From a bacterium M00.F.Ca.ET.205.01.1.1 (GTDB lineage: Bacteria; Pseudomonadota; Alphaproteobacteria; Rhizobiales; Rhizobiaceae): a stretch of DNA of 64,000 nucleotides. The stretch spans positions 70,341-134,340 of the forward strand of contig SRUQ01000005.1 of assembly GCA_004791255.1 (NCBI GenBank). Direction: 5' to 3'. The notes below the pieces were generated by a model. The model was not told the DNA's origin. It was given only the letters and a program-made list of their open reading frames with translations, and ran no database searches. A program made the translations under genes and the position numbers. Shown here in pieces: positions 33,776 to 42,725 of the stretch. Numbering within the stretch: position 1 is the stretch's first letter; each line of letters starts with the position of its first letter.

Positions 33776-35130
33776 CAGAACCCGCTGTTGATATCGAAAG
33801 CCGCCTGACGTCGATCATTCCGAACCTGCGTTCCGCTCTCCGCGACGATGCAAGCCGGCCGAGGAAGGGGCGTGTCAAGCGGGTCACCGGCACGGTCATC
33901 CATGCAACCATGGAGGAGGCCCGGATCGGCGAGATTTGCGAACTGGTCGACCCCAGGACCGGCAATACGACCAGGGCGGAAGTCGTCGGCCTCATGGACG
34001 AGATGGCGATCCTTGTTCCGCTTGGCGACCTGGCCGGTCTTTCAAGCCTGACCGAGGTGATTGCGACCGGGAAGGACCAGCGAGTGCCTGTCGGGCCCGG
34101 CCTGCTTGGTCGGGTGATCAGCGCGCTCGGTGAGCCACTGGATGGCAAGCCGCTTTCGCCGGATGGCATTGTCGGCAGCTATCCGGTCAACGCCTATCCG
34201 CCATCTCCGCTCGAGCGCAGTTTGATTTCCGAGCCGATCCAGCTTGGAATCCGCGCCCTCGACGGGCTGCTCACCTGTGCGCGCGGACAGCGCGTCGGTA
34301 TCTTCGGCGAACCTGGCGTCGGCAAGTCGATCCTGCTTTCCGATATTGTCAGCGGCACCGATGCCGATGTTGCCGTGGTCGCCCTAGTCGGCGAGCGCGG
34401 CCGCGAGGTGCGCGAATTCCTCGAACATCAACTTGGACCGGAAGGGCGGCAGCGGGCGATCGTCGTCGTCGCGACATCCGACCGGCCTGCCATCGAGCGC
34501 GTCAAGGCCGCCTATGTGGCGACCAGCATTGCCGAATATTTCCGCGACCAGGGCAAGCATGTGCTGCTCGCGATGGACAACATAACGCGGTTTGCCCGTG
34601 CGCAGCGCGAGATTGGCCTGGCCTCGGGCGAGGCACCGACGCGTCGCGGTTTTCCGTCGTCGCTGTTCGCGGTCCTGCCGCGTCTGCTCGAGCGCTCTGG
34701 CCCTGGCCGCGTCGGGTCCATAACGAGCCTCTACAACGTTCTTCTGGAAGGCGACGGCACGCTGGACCCGGTCGCCGAGGAAATCCAGGCGCTGCTCGAT
34801 GGCCATGTCTTCCTGTCGAACGAACTTGCGCAGCGCAACCATTTCCCGGCCATCGACATCTTGCGCAGCCGAAGCCGCCTCATGGATGCGGTTGTGCCGC
34901 CGGCACATCGGTCAGACGCCGGCCGGCTGCGTGAGCTGCTTGCCCGCTACGCCGACGTCGAACTTCTCCTGCGCGTCGGCGAATACGAAAAGGGCAGTGA
35001 TGCCGTGGCGGACGAGGCGGTGGCGAAGATCGATGCCATCAACGCCTTTCTGCGTCAGGCGTCCGCGACGCGCGAGAGCATCGAGAAGACACGCCAACGC
35101 ATGCGGGAGATCGTCAATGAAGGAGCGTGA
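33772..35130 (+). CDS. sctN: SctN, T3SS ATPase (RhcN)
   Basis: This 452-residue protein is a flagellar/T3SS-type F1-beta-like ATPase. Walker A GEPGVGKS starts at about residue 179, Walker B is LLAMDNITR, and the segment GEAPTRRGFPSSLFAVLPRL is the conserved hexamer interface. N-terminal beta-barrel and C-terminal helical domains are complete. It unfolds substrates and strips chaperones at the base of the export gate. It overlaps SctL by four bases and is followed by SctO within two bases. This is the most securely identified gene of the right arm. Confidence 0.97.
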   Translation: MTEPAVDIESRLTSIIPNLRSALRDDASRPRKGRVKRVTGTVIHATMEEARIGEICELVDPRTGNTTRAEVVGLMDEMAILVPLGDLAGLSSLTEVIATGKDQRVPVGPGLLGRVISALGEPLDGKPLSPDGIVGSYPVNAYPPSPLERSLISEPIQLGIRALDGLLTCARGQRVGIFGEPGVGKSILLSDIVSGTDADVAVVALVGERGREVREFLEHQLGPEGRQRAIVVVATSDRPAIERVKAAYVATSIAEYFRDQGKHVLLAMDNITRFARAQREIGLASGEAPTRRGFPSSLFAVLPRLLERSGPGRVGSITSLYNVLLEGDGTLDPVAEEIQALLDGHVFLSNELAQRNHFPAIDILRSRSRLMDAVVPPAHRSDAGRLRELLARYADVELLLRVGEYEKGSDAVADEAVAKIDAINAFLRQASATRESIEKTRQRMREIVNEGA

Positions 35131-35131
35131 C

Positions 35132-35605
35132 ATGATCGCTCGATTGCGCGACCTCAGACGCCGCCGGGAAGAACGCGCGAAGGAAGGCGTGATTAGAAGG
35201 CACGCCGCCGCGCACCGGGCCGCGAGGGAAGCTCAGGAGGCGGCCGCCGCCGTCACGCAACACCTCCAGCGCACGGTTGATGCCGAAGATGCGGCGTTCG
35301 GTTCGCTTGTCGGACAACCGGTAAAGGCCGTCAGTCTGCATCGGCTCCAGGGACGGTTCGAAACCGCCGCCAGAAGAACCGAGCAACTGCGTGAAAACGA
35401 GAAGTTGGCCGGCGTCGCCGAGGAGCGACGGAAAGTGGAGCTGTCGGCAGCCCGCAACGATCATCGTGCGAGCATGAAGGCGGTGGCGAAGCTGGATGGG
35501 CTGCTGGAGCATCTGACCAAACGCAGCGCGCGTCGTCGCTTGGCTCTTTCAGAGCTTGTTGAAGAAGAGGAACGCGGTCCGCAGCCCTTGCCTGCGGAAC
35601 GATAG
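35132..35605 (+). CDS. sctO: SctO, ATPase stalk protein (y4yJ/FliJ-like)
   Basis: The ATG at 35132 has an AAGGAG site about eight bases upstream; an alternative ATG at 35117 overlaps SctN. The product of about 157 residues is an uninterrupted charged alpha-helical hairpin (RLRDLRRRREERAKEG, then EKLAGVAEERRKVEL), typical of SctO/FliJ, which inserts into the SctN hexamer and couples it to SctV. Sequence conservation in this family is low, so the call uses the position directly after SctN and the coiled-coil nature. Confidence 0.85.
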   Translation: MIARLRDLRRRREERAKEGVIRRHAAAHRAAREAQEAAAAVTQHLQRTVDAEDAAFGSLVGQPVKAVSLHRLQGRFETAARRTEQLRENEKLAGVAEERRKVELSAARNDHRASMKAVAKLDGLLEHLTKRSARRRLALSELVEEEERGPQPLPAER

Positions 35606-35645
35606 CCCAATCCGTGATCGTGGTGGATGTGGACATGGAAGTGTG

Positions 35646-36752
35646 ATGCCTCAAGCCTTGGCGTCGGCAAAAACGAAAGCGCTGGGAAAACCGGTGAAGC
35701 GCAAGGCCGTGCTGCCTAAGGTCGGCGAGCGGCTGACGCTGGAATCCGTCGCGGCGGCGGACGTCGCGGCATTGAACGCCTTCTACCGCCGTCGCGCTCC
35801 CGCGCAGATCACGGTCGCGGGAAAGGCAATGTCGATCGCTGCCGTCTGGCCGGCGGCGAACCCTGCCGACCAGCGGCTGTGCACGATTGCCTTCACGGTC
35901 GCGGACAAGGCCGCCAAATTACGCCTGCCGCTTTCTGTCGTCGAACGGACCTTCGCCAAAGCGGACGAACTGATCGACATGAAACGACTGGCGCCCCCGC
36001 ATGCCGCACTGCTGCTGGAATCCCTGTTCGAAGAAGACCTCGAAAGGATCGAGGGCAGACTGGGTGAGAGAATCTCGCTCACCTCGATTGACCGAAGGGA
36101 TGCCGTTTCGGAGCAGGCCCCGTTCGCTTTTGTCATGGCCGGCGACGACGAGACGATAGACTGCGTGTTGAACACCGATGACGCCGGCCTGGCGGTTCGG
36201 ATCGGCCGCCTTCTCGACGAGATCGGTAAGGCGAGACCGCCGATCCCGGCCGAATTCCCGCTGCCGGTCTGCCTTCGGCGTGGCGCGCTGACGACCACCC
36301 TTGGCGAGCTTCAAAGCCTGCAGCCCGGCGATGTGGTGCTTTTCAGGGATGCGGAGGAAGAACGCGCGGCGGCACTCATCATCGCCGAGCGCCTTTATGC
36401 GCCGGTGGCCCTGACCGTCGATGGGCCGCAATTGCTTGCCGCGCCGACTGCAATCGCCGGATCGAATTGGGAGTGGACCATGAACGAGAAGACGCCGCCG
36501 CCAGCCGGCCAGACATTGGAAGAGTCGACTCTTGACGAGTTGCCGGTCGCGCTTGCCTTCGAGATCGGCCGCACCGCGATGCCGCTTGGAGAAGTAAGGC
36601 AGCTTGCGCCCGGCGCTATCGTTGCGCTCACCGATGTAACGCAGGAGACTGTCGACATCATCGCCAACGGCAAGCGTGTCGGTCGTGGCGAGATCGTGCG
36701 GATTGGGGAAAACCTGGGCGTGCGGATCGTCCGCATGTTCGACAATGCTTGA
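35646..36752 (+). CDS. sctQ: SctQ, T3SS C-ring protein (RhcQ)
   Basis: This 368-residue protein ends in a FliN/SpoA domain (ELPVALAFEIGR, VRQLAPGAIVAL, ANGKRVGRGEIVRIGENLGV), the core of the T3SS sorting platform. A first, less clear SpoA-like domain precedes it (about residues 205-280, LPLPVCLRRG-like). The start at 35646 was chosen because the longer frame overlaps SctO. SctQ recruits chaperone-effector complexes. Its end overlaps the SctR start by eight bases. Confidence 0.9.
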   Translation: MPQALASAKTKALGKPVKRKAVLPKVGERLTLESVAAADVAALNAFYRRRAPAQITVAGKAMSIAAVWPAANPADQRLCTIAFTVADKAAKLRLPLSVVERTFAKADELIDMKRLAPPHAALLLESLFEEDLERIEGRLGERISLTSIDRRDAVSEQAPFAFVMAGDDETIDCVLNTDDAGLAVRIGRLLDEIGKARPPIPAEFPLPVCLRRGALTTTLGELQSLQPGDVVLFRDAEEERAAALIIAERLYAPVALTVDGPQLLAAPTAIAGSNWEWTMNEKTPPPAGQTLEESTLDELPVALAFEIGRTAMPLGEVRQLAPGAIVALTDVTQETVDIIANGKRVGRGEIVRIGENLGVRIVRMFDNA

Positions 36753-37398
36753 GAATTCGCCCAACCTGCTCGGGATTCTGATCGCTGTCGGCGTCGTCGG
36801 GTTGCTGCCCCTGGCAGTCGTCACGATGACGGGCTTCTTGAAAATTTCGGTCGTGCTGTTTCTCGTTCGCAACGCGCTTGGCGTCCAGCAGATGCCCCCC
36901 AATCTGGTGCTCTATGGCATAGCGCTCGTGCTGACGGTCTATGTCACCACACCGCTGCTGAGCGAGATGTCGGGCAGGCTTCAGGAAGGGCAGGTTCAGT
37001 TCCAGACGACGGACGACCTCGCCAGGGCGGCGCAACTGGTCAGGGAGCCGTTGCAGCGGCATCTTATGAAATTCACCCAGCCGCAAGAGCGGCAGTTCTT
37101 TCTCGACGGTACCACTCGCCTGTGGCCGGAACAGGCGCGGCAGAACCTCAAGGACGACGATCTCTCGGTCCTTGTTCCGGCCTTTGTCGCGTCCGAGCTT
37201 ACCCGTGCCTTCGAGATCGGCTTCCTGCTTTATCTCCCGTTCCTCATCATCGATATCGTTGTTGCGAATGTCCTGATGACGCTCGGCATGATCATGGTCT
37301 CGCCAGTTCTCATTTCGATCCCGCTGAAGCTGTTCCTTTTCGTCGCCATCGATGGCTGGTCGCGACTGATGCACGGCCTCATCCTGAGTTATGGCTGA
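36745..37398 (+). CDS. sctR: SctR, export gate core protein (FliP/RhcR)
   Basis: This 217-residue membrane protein has the FliP-type layout: two N-terminal helices with LPLAVVTMTGFLKISVVL, a periplasmic segment, and C-terminal helices with the signature AFEIGFLLYLPFLIIDIVVA. Five copies of SctR form the core of the export pore. ATG 36745 starts within the end of SctQ; the longer upstream frame lies inside SctQ and is rejected. It is followed by SctS after 18 bases. Confidence 0.95.
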   Translation: MLENSPNLLGILIAVGVVGLLPLAVVTMTGFLKISVVLFLVRNALGVQQMPPNLVLYGIALVLTVYVTTPLLSEMSGRLQEGQVQFQTTDDLARAAQLVREPLQRHLMKFTQPQERQFFLDGTTRLWPEQARQNLKDDDLSVLVPAFVASELTRAFEIGFLLYLPFLIIDIVVANVLMTLGMIMVSPVLISIPLKLFLFVAIDGWSRLMHGLILSYG

Positions 37399-37416
37399 TA
37401 CGGCTGGAGGTTTTGC

Positions 37417-37686
37417 ATGAGCAATGACTTTATCCTGGCGAAGGTCCAGAGCGCGCTTCTGACGGTGCTGCTCGCGTCCAGTCCGGCGATCATCGCAGCG
37501 CTGGCCGTTGGCATCCTTGTCGGCCTTGCCCAGGCGCTGACACAGATCCAGGACCAGTCGCTGCCGCAGACGATCAAGCTCGTCGTGATCCTGCTGGTCA
37601 TCATGGTCTTCGGTCCGCTGCTTGGCCAGCAGATCGCGCAGCAGGCCTCGACGGCGCTGGACGAATTCCCCGTCGTCACGCGCTGA
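37417..37686 (+). CDS. sctS: SctS, export gate protein (FliQ/RhcS)
   Basis: This 89-residue protein has two transmembrane helices forming a hairpin, with the family motif LVGLAQALTQIQDQSLPQT between them. Size and motif match FliQ/SctS. It assembles with SctR and SctT into the helical export gate. It lies 18 bases after SctR and 9 bases before SctT. Nothing unusual is seen. Confidence 0.95.
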   Translation: MSNDFILAKVQSALLTVLLASSPAIIAALAVGILVGLAQALTQIQDQSLPQTIKLVVILLVIMVFGPLLGQQIAQQASTALDEFPVVTR

Positions 37687-37695
37687 GGCACGCCG

Positions 37696-38511
37696 ATGCC
37701 GGTCGAACCAATCTTCGCGTCCGTCAAAGAGCTGCAGTTTTATCTTCTGGCGGGCGCTTTCGCGCTCGCACGCCTGACCGGCTTCATGTTTCTGATGCCG
37801 CTCTTTTCGCGTGTGCCGCTATCGGGGCTTCTGCGCAACGGCGTGGCCCTGGCGCTGGCGGTTCCGGTCTTTCCGATGATCGTGACCAAACTGACGAACA
37901 CCGATATCACGACGACGATGATCGTCCTGTACATGTTCAAGGAGGTCGTTGTCGGGGTGACGCTCGGGCTGGCGATGGGCATACCATTCTGGGCGGCGGA
38001 GGCCGCGGGCGATATCCTCGACCTGCAGCGCGGTTCCACGATGGGGACCCTGATCGATCCGATGATGACCCATGAGACGAGTGCCACCGGCACTTTGCTC
38101 GCCGTCATCATGGTCACGATCTATCTGGCAGCCGGCGGCCTGCAACTTTCCCTGACCAGCCTTTACGACAGCTACGGGCTTTGGCCGATCGACCAACTTT
38201 TGCCCGTGTTCAGCAAGGATGCAGCCGGGATCTTCCTCGGTCTGCTGAACCGCATCCTGATGATGGCGCTGACCCTTGTCTTCCCGCTCGTCATCAGCAT
38301 GCTCTTGTCCGACATTGTGCTGGCTTTCCTGGCGCGCGCCTCGCCGCACCTGAATGTCTTTGCGCTGTCGCTGGTCGTGAAGACGCTGGTCTTCAGCCTC
38401 GTTTTTGTACTCTACGCGTCGTTCCTGCTCTTCTACATGAACCGCGACCTCGGCTTTCTGCACGAGGCAGGCCGACAGATAGAAGCAATCGGCTGCCGCA
38501 GCTGTCAATGA
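37696..38511 (+). CDS. sctT: SctT, export gate protein (FliR/RhcT)
   Basis: This 271-residue membrane protein has about six helices and the FliR-type central segment FKEVVVGVTLGLAMGIPFWAA, followed by GDILDLQRGSTMGTLIDP. It caps the SctR5S4T1 export gate. It is the last gene of the right arm. In classical rhizobial operons SctU (RhcU) follows here; in this locus SctU sits in the left arm instead. A perfect inverted repeat lies 32 bases downstream. Confidence 0.94.
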   Translation: MPVEPIFASVKELQFYLLAGAFALARLTGFMFLMPLFSRVPLSGLLRNGVALALAVPVFPMIVTKLTNTDITTTMIVLYMFKEVVVGVTLGLAMGIPFWAAEAAGDILDLQRGSTMGTLIDPMMTHETSATGTLLAVIMVTIYLAAGGLQLSLTSLYDSYGLWPIDQLLPVFSKDAAGIFLGLLNRILMMALTLVFPLVISMLLSDIVLAFLARASPHLNVFALSLVVKTLVFSLVFVLYASFLLFYMNRDLGFLHEAGRQIEAIGCRSCQ

Positions 38512-38543
38512 GAACAAAAGCTCTATGAGCAGCGGCTAATAAT

Positions 38544-38559
38544 AACGGAGGTCTCCGTT
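38544..38559. repeat. Perfect 7-base-arm palindrome after sctT
   Basis: AACGGAG-GT-CTCCGTT lies 32 bases downstream of SctT. The two-base loop is too tight for a normal RNA hairpin and no T-run follows. It is more likely an operator or insertion trace than a terminator. The next gene starts about 70-120 bases further on. Confidence 0.45.
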
Positions 38560-38628
38560 GGCCGACCAATAAATACAATTTATCGACGAGGGAAGATTCT
38601 GATAATTTGACAAGCCGTCGACCCGTCG

Positions 38629-39522
38629 ATGATCTTACGCGCTCTCGACGTGCCTCTGAAACATACATACGCCTCGGAAGCCATGGTTCGCCAGATCACT
38701 TCATTGTTCTATGACAATTTGGAACTGATCGATGCAGATAGATTGCGCAGACTGGTTAGAATGGGCGCCTATGAAGGGCGTACGGGAGGGCTAGCGCGCG
38801 GCAAATTGCAGGCCAATGTCGTGATTGTGCCGCGCGGCTTTGCCGGCGATTTCCATCAGTTTTGCGTCCGCAATCCCAAACCCTGTCCTTTGGTGGGCGT
38901 GAGCCGTGCCGGCAACCCATCGCTCCCAGCCTTGGGTGATATCGATATCCGGACCGATGCGCCGCAGTACAACATCTATTGCTTCGGGGAAATGATCCGT
39001 CAACAAACCGACATTATCGACCTGTGGCGGGATGACTTCGCCGCTTTTGCGCTCGGCAGTTCGCTTACCGTCGAGGCGGCACTTGCCGAAAAGGGCGTGA
39101 AACTCCGTCGCATCGGCTTCGGAAAAAACTCTCCCAAGTTCAGAACCAGGATCGAGACCTTCCAGGTCGGACCGTTTGGTGGCGAAATGGTCGTTTCCAT
39201 GCGCCCGATAAGACATTGCGACGTCGACAAGGTTCGCGCCCTTACCGCAGGTTTCCCGCATGCGCACGGCTCTCCCATCCATGTCGGGGAGCCGGCGACC
39301 ATCGGGATACGAAATTTGATGGCTCCCGACTGGGGCGATGCGGTCGAAATCATGGAAGGGGAGGTCCCTGTATTCTGGGCCAGCAGCCTGACCGCTCAAG
39401 ACGCTCTTGCGCGTGCCGAACTCGCGATCTCGATCACAGTGTCGCCGGGCCATATGCTGATCACCGACGTGGATGCACAAGCCGACGGGCGCGCGTCTAG
39501 AACAATTCCAGGAAGTGTGTGA
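38629..39522 (+). CDS. DUF1445 / UPF0317 family putative hydro-lyase
   Basis: This protein of up to 297 residues carries the UPF0317 family pattern: GLARGKLQANVVIVPRGFAG, FCVRNPKPCPLVGVSRAGNP, DIDIRTDAPQYNIYCFGE, FPHAHGSPIHVGEP, and PDWGDAVEI. Animal relatives act as D-glutamate cyclases, but bacterial members are annotated only as putative hydro-lyases. The start is unclear: ATG at 38629 lacks a ribosome site, and ATG at 38683 follows a weak GGAAG. The stop codon lies within an intergenic repeat that begins at 39501, so the last residues may have been replaced by the insertion. Confidence 0.88.
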   Translation: MILRALDVPLKHTYASEAMVRQITSLFYDNLELIDADRLRRLVRMGAYEGRTGGLARGKLQANVVIVPRGFAGDFHQFCVRNPKPCPLVGVSRAGNPSLPALGDIDIRTDAPQYNIYCFGEMIRQQTDIIDLWRDDFAAFALGSSLTVEAALAEKGVKLRRIGFGKNSPKFRTRIETFQVGPFGGEMVVSMRPIRHCDVDKVRALTAGFPHAHGSPIHVGEPATIGIRNLMAPDWGDAVEIMEGEVPVFWASSLTAQDALARAELAISITVSPGHMLITDVDAQADGRASRTIPGSV

Positions 39523-39590
39523 CGGGGTTTTCCCCGGGGAAAAAGCGCGTAGCGCTTCCCTTGGGAATTGCGTGAAAACAAAGAGATAGG
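39501..39590. repeat. RIME-like rhizobial intergenic repeat, copy 1
   Basis: A 67-70 base core has terminal inverted repeats CAATTCC / GGGAATTG and an internal palindrome (TTTTCCCC/GGGGAAAA, then GCGCGTAGCGC). It matches the copy at 46716-46781, with only small differences in the centre. The tail after the core (GTGAAAACAAAGAGATAG) is typical of such elements in Mesorhizobium-type genomes, as I recall them. It covers the last 22 bases of the DUF1445 gene. Confidence 0.75.
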
Positions 39591-39606
39591 GTGTTCGGTT
39601 ACCCCA

Positions 39607-39627
39607 CAGCAGGTGTTCGGCCCAGTT
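39607..39627. repeat. 21-base direct repeat, right flank of the T3SS island
   Basis: This is an exact, same-orientation copy of 11755-11775. It lies 16 bases after the RIME-like element. On the minus strand both copies can be read as NWAEHLL, with unrelated residues further out on both sides. Confidence 0.7.
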
Positions 39628-39812
39628 CTCTTGAATGGGACTTGCAAGACTGCGGTTCAATCCGTTGTACTTATATCAGGTTCCGCGCATGAAAGATTGG
39701 GAGTAGGATATCCTTCGGCGCGTTCTAGATCCTAGGGCAGCAGCCAACTCCAGAGAGCGGGAGCTGACCGTTGTGACGCGCAGCCACCCTGACGCTCGCG
39801 AAGGAGTAAGCA

Positions 39813-40343
39813 ATGCACATCCATTCAAACCGTGTGCTTTTGGCTGCTATCGTCGTCGCTTGGGCATCCGCCGCGTCTGCGGCCGACAAGACCGATGAGC
39901 AGCTGATTGAGAATGCGATTTCGGCGGCACCGGAGGCTGTCGGCAAAAATGCCGCCGTCGTGAATTGGGAAATGAAGTCGTTGAGGAAGGGCACGAACGG
40001 CTTCACTTGCATCCCCGACGACCCCGCTACTCCTACCGACGACCCTATGTGCACTGACGAGAACGGGATGGCGTGGATGCACGCGATTATGTCCAAGAAG
40101 GAGCCGCCGGAAGGCAAGGTTGCTTTCGCCTATATGCTGAAGGGGGGCGATGCAGCCAGCAATACCGATCCCTACGCACCCAAGCCGGGGGAAGGCGGAA
40201 AATGGATACACGATGGCCCCCACGTAATGGTCATGAATGCCCCGGCCATAATGGCCCTGTATCCTCATGAACCAGACCAGACACAGCCATATGTCATGTT
40301 TCCCGACACGCCCTATGCGCACTTGATGATTCCGGTCAAATAG
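39813..40343 (+). CDS. Periplasmic protein of unknown function
   Basis: This 176-residue protein has an N-terminal signal peptide (VLLAAIVVAWASAASAADK), with cleavage expected around residue 24. The mature part contains two cysteines in the pattern FTCIPDDP...PMCTDENG, a methionine- and histidine-containing segment (AWMHAIMSKK, GPHVMVMNAP) and a conserved-looking end (PDTPYAHLMIPVK). I know related proteins only as conserved hypotheticals of soil proteobacteria. It precedes the cytochrome c' gene by 59 bases and may be co-transcribed. The Met/His-rich patches could bind a metal, which is speculation. Confidence 0.8.
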   Translation: MHIHSNRVLLAAIVVAWASAASAADKTDEQLIENAISAAPEAVGKNAAVVNWEMKSLRKGTNGFTCIPDDPATPTDDPMCTDENGMAWMHAIMSKKEPPEGKVAFAYMLKGGDAASNTDPYAPKPGEGGKWIHDGPHVMVMNAPAIMALYPHEPDQTQPYVMFPDTPYAHLMIPVK

Positions 40344-40402
40344 CCGTGGTTCGAACCTGCCGCTTCGCGGCGGCAGGTCGCCCTTGGGGACGGGAGGTTT
40401 GA

Positions 40403-40852
40403 TTGTTCAAGCTCGCCGCCACAACGCTGGCAGCCGTGCTTGCTGCCGGCGTGGCTCTAGCGCATATGGGGGCGACAGGTATCGTCGCCGAACGTATGGC
40501 GGCGATGAAGAATATGGGCCGCGAGTTGAAGGCCATCGGGGATATGCTCGTGGGAAATGCGCCGTTCAATGCTGCGGCCGTGGCTCGGCACGCCGATGCG
40601 TTGCACGAAAATTGCCACCGAACCACAACCTTGTTTCCGCCCGGCAGCATCGATCATCACAGCAGAGCCTTGCCGGCCATTTGGGAAAAGCCGGAGGCAT
40701 TCCAAGACGCGATGCAGAAGCTGCACAACGCCACCGAGACTTTTGCCGCGACTGCGCCTCTCAGCGATAGGACCGCGCTTGCGGCCTCTTTTGAACAGAT
40801 CAGGAAAATCTGCAATGGCTGTCACCAGACATTTCGGTCGCCTGATAATTGA
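40403..40852 (+). CDS. Cytochrome c' family protein
   Basis: This 149-residue protein starts with TTG at 40403, chosen because a GGGAGG site lies just upstream. It has a signal peptide (LAATTLAAVLAAGVALAH) and a C-terminal haem-attachment motif CNGCH (KICNGCHQTFR), as in class II cytochromes c'. Three N-terminal helices precede the motif (VAERMAAMKNMGRELKAI). Cytochromes c' bind NO or shuttle electrons in the periplasm. The neighbouring periplasmic protein may share its function. Confidence 0.88.
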   Translation: MFKLAATTLAAVLAAGVALAHMGATGIVAERMAAMKNMGRELKAIGDMLVGNAPFNAAAVARHADALHENCHRTTTLFPPGSIDHHSRALPAIWEKPEAFQDAMQKLHNATETFAATAPLSDRTALAASFEQIRKICNGCHQTFRSPDN

Positions 40853-41543
40853 CGCCGAATTGCCGCGAATGTGCATTTGGCAGGTCAGCTTCCGACTATC
40901 CGAGCCTCGAAGCTACCTGTTTGCTCCTGACCAAACGTCACTGCGAGGCGAGCACCCGCCCAAGCAGCTGCGGCGTTGAAAGCCGCCATGAAGCGGTTCT
41001 CGATTCCGGCGACCATGCTGCATTGCCAAAGACCCACCGGGTTGTATTCGTTCGCCGCAGAACCAGGGCCGAATCGATTTAGTCAAATGTAGATTGTCGA
41101 ATTTCGCGCATCTCTGCAGAAGTGTGTGGGCTTATTGCCCTTCGGCCGCAATTCTCACAAATCAACCTGGGCGAGAGTTGCCGTGCAACTTAAACGATAA
41201 GTTCGAAATTCTGGAGAAAATCGCCAAAAAGGTGAAGACCGGGCAGGTTTTGTCAAATTTTTGCCGTCGCTCACATCAGTATTTCAGCCGGGTAGATTTT
41301 TTGTGTTGCGCTGCACAATGCCATAGTCGAACCATTTTCCGGGGGACTCTCTTGCGACTGGACACACGCCGTGAAGGATTCCGCCAGGTTGACCAACTTG
41401 ATCCTTGCGTGCATCGATTGCGGACCGGGCCCGAGCGGATTGGGGAAGCGCGCGTTTGACGGCGCCTGCGCTTTGGCGGGCCTCGCCCACCTTGCCTTGC
41501 CGCTGGAAATACCCAACTCGTGTAACGCTGGCGGACGTCGCTG
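40853..41543. other. Gap with no supported gene
   Basis: Nearly 700 bases lie between the cytochrome and the acyltransferase. Frames up to about 120 codons exist (for example near 41094-41459), but none has a ribosome site or a recognisable motif. The part near 41160-41330 is AT-richer and may hold the promoter of the glycan block. I see nothing else. Confidence 0.4.
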
Positions 41544-42725
41544 ATGGCAAACGCCCGCGACATCCAGTTGGATGCGTTGAGGGCCGTCGCGGTGGCGATG
41601 GTGTTGTACTCCCATTTCTTCGCGGCGGGAGGATCTTCATTCTGGGGCCATATCGGCGTCCGGCTGTTCTTCGTGCTGAGCGGCTTCCTGATTACACGCC
41701 TGCTGCTGGAAGCGCGTATGGCCGCCGAGTTCCAAACCGGCCCCGCTCTGCGGTCCTTCTACATCAGGCGGGCGCTGCGGATATTTCCTCCCTATTTTGC
41801 CGTGCTCGGTTTCGTCTGGCTGGTCGATCTGGAGCAGTCCAGGGGATCGCTCGTCTGGCATGCCCTCTATCTGTCCAATTTCTGGTACGCGCTGCGCAAT
41901 GACTGGACGCCCTGGGTGCTGTGCCATTTCTGGAGCCTGAGCATCGAAGAGCAGTTCTATCTTGCCTGGCCACTGGTCGTCCTGCTGGTTCCGCGCCGGC
42001 GCTTCGAGCAGATCTGCATCGGCGTCATCCTGCTGTCGCTGGCCTATCGCTTCTACTGGCCGATAACCGCCACCCCGGCCCTGGCGCGCGACCTGCTGCC
42101 GCCGGCATCAATGGACGCACTGGCGTCTGGCGCGCTGCTTGCGTGCTGGCGGGCCAGGGGCGCCGGCCTGCCGCAATGGATGCGACTGGGCTGGCCTGCC
42201 TTCGCGGCCGCATTCCTGATGATTGAATGGCTTGTCCCGGCGCCTCCCGATCCGACTCTGGAATGGGCCCATTGGCTGCTGCTGCAAGTCCTGCCCCTGG
42301 TGCCGCTGATGGCCATCGTCGCCGCCTGTTCGCGCGGTCTTGGCGGCACCCTCGGCAAGCTTGCCGAACTGCCGCCGCTGCTGGCCCTCGGCCGCGTCAG
42401 CTACGGCGTTTATCTGTATCATCCGATATTGCTGTCGCTCGCCGTCAAGTCGCAGCCCTGGATTCCGCTCAATGTCTCGGAACAAGGGCCGGGGCGGTTC
42501 CTGGTTGCGAGCTCTGCCACGATTGTCGCGGCCTCGATTTCCTGGGTTATTTTCGAAAGGCCGCTCAACAGCCTCAAGCGCTACTTTCCCTATGTTGCGC
42601 CTGCCCGCGCCACGCGGGACGGCCATGCCGGCTGGTTCGCCAAGGCGGTGGACGCCTATCCCGGCGGATCGCCCGATGACCGCTCGCCAGCGCTCGACCT
42701 CCAGCGAACGGATGCGAGACGATGA
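41544..42725 (+). CDS. Acyltransferase 3 family membrane protein
   Basis: This 393-residue protein has about ten transmembrane segments. It opens with DIQLDALRAVAVAMVLYSHF, the conserved start of acyltransferase 3 proteins with the catalytic-type histidine in the first helix, followed by GVRLFFVLSGFLITRLLL and the RRALRIFPPYF loop. These enzymes add acetyl, succinyl or other acyl groups to surface sugars (NodX/ExoZ-like). It is the first gene of the glycan block. Its stop overlaps the next start (ATGA), so the pair is coupled. Confidence 0.9.
   Translation: MANARDIQLDALRAVAVAMVLYSHFFAAGGSSFWGHIGVRLFFVLSGFLITRLLLEARMAAEFQTGPALRSFYIRRALRIFPPYFAVLGFVWLVDLEQSRGSLVWHALYLSNFWYALRNDWTPWVLCHFWSLSIEEQFYLAWPLVVLLVPRRRFEQICIGVILLSLAYRFYWPITATPALARDLLPPASMDALASGALLACWRARGAGLPQWMRLGWPAFAAAFLMIEWLVPAPPDPTLEWAHWLLLQVLPLVPLMAIVAACSRGLGGTLGKLAELPPLLALGRVSYGVYLYHPILLSLAVKSQPWIPLNVSEQGPGRFLVASSATIVAASISWVIFERPLNSLKRYFPYVAPARATRDGHAGWFAKAVDAYPGGSPDDRSPALDLQRTDARR

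Noticed and set aside
38791..39660. 289-codon minus-strand frame opposite the DUF1445 gene
   Set aside because: The plus strand has strong UPF0317 family motifs. The minus frame runs through the RIME-like repeat and the 21-base repeat.
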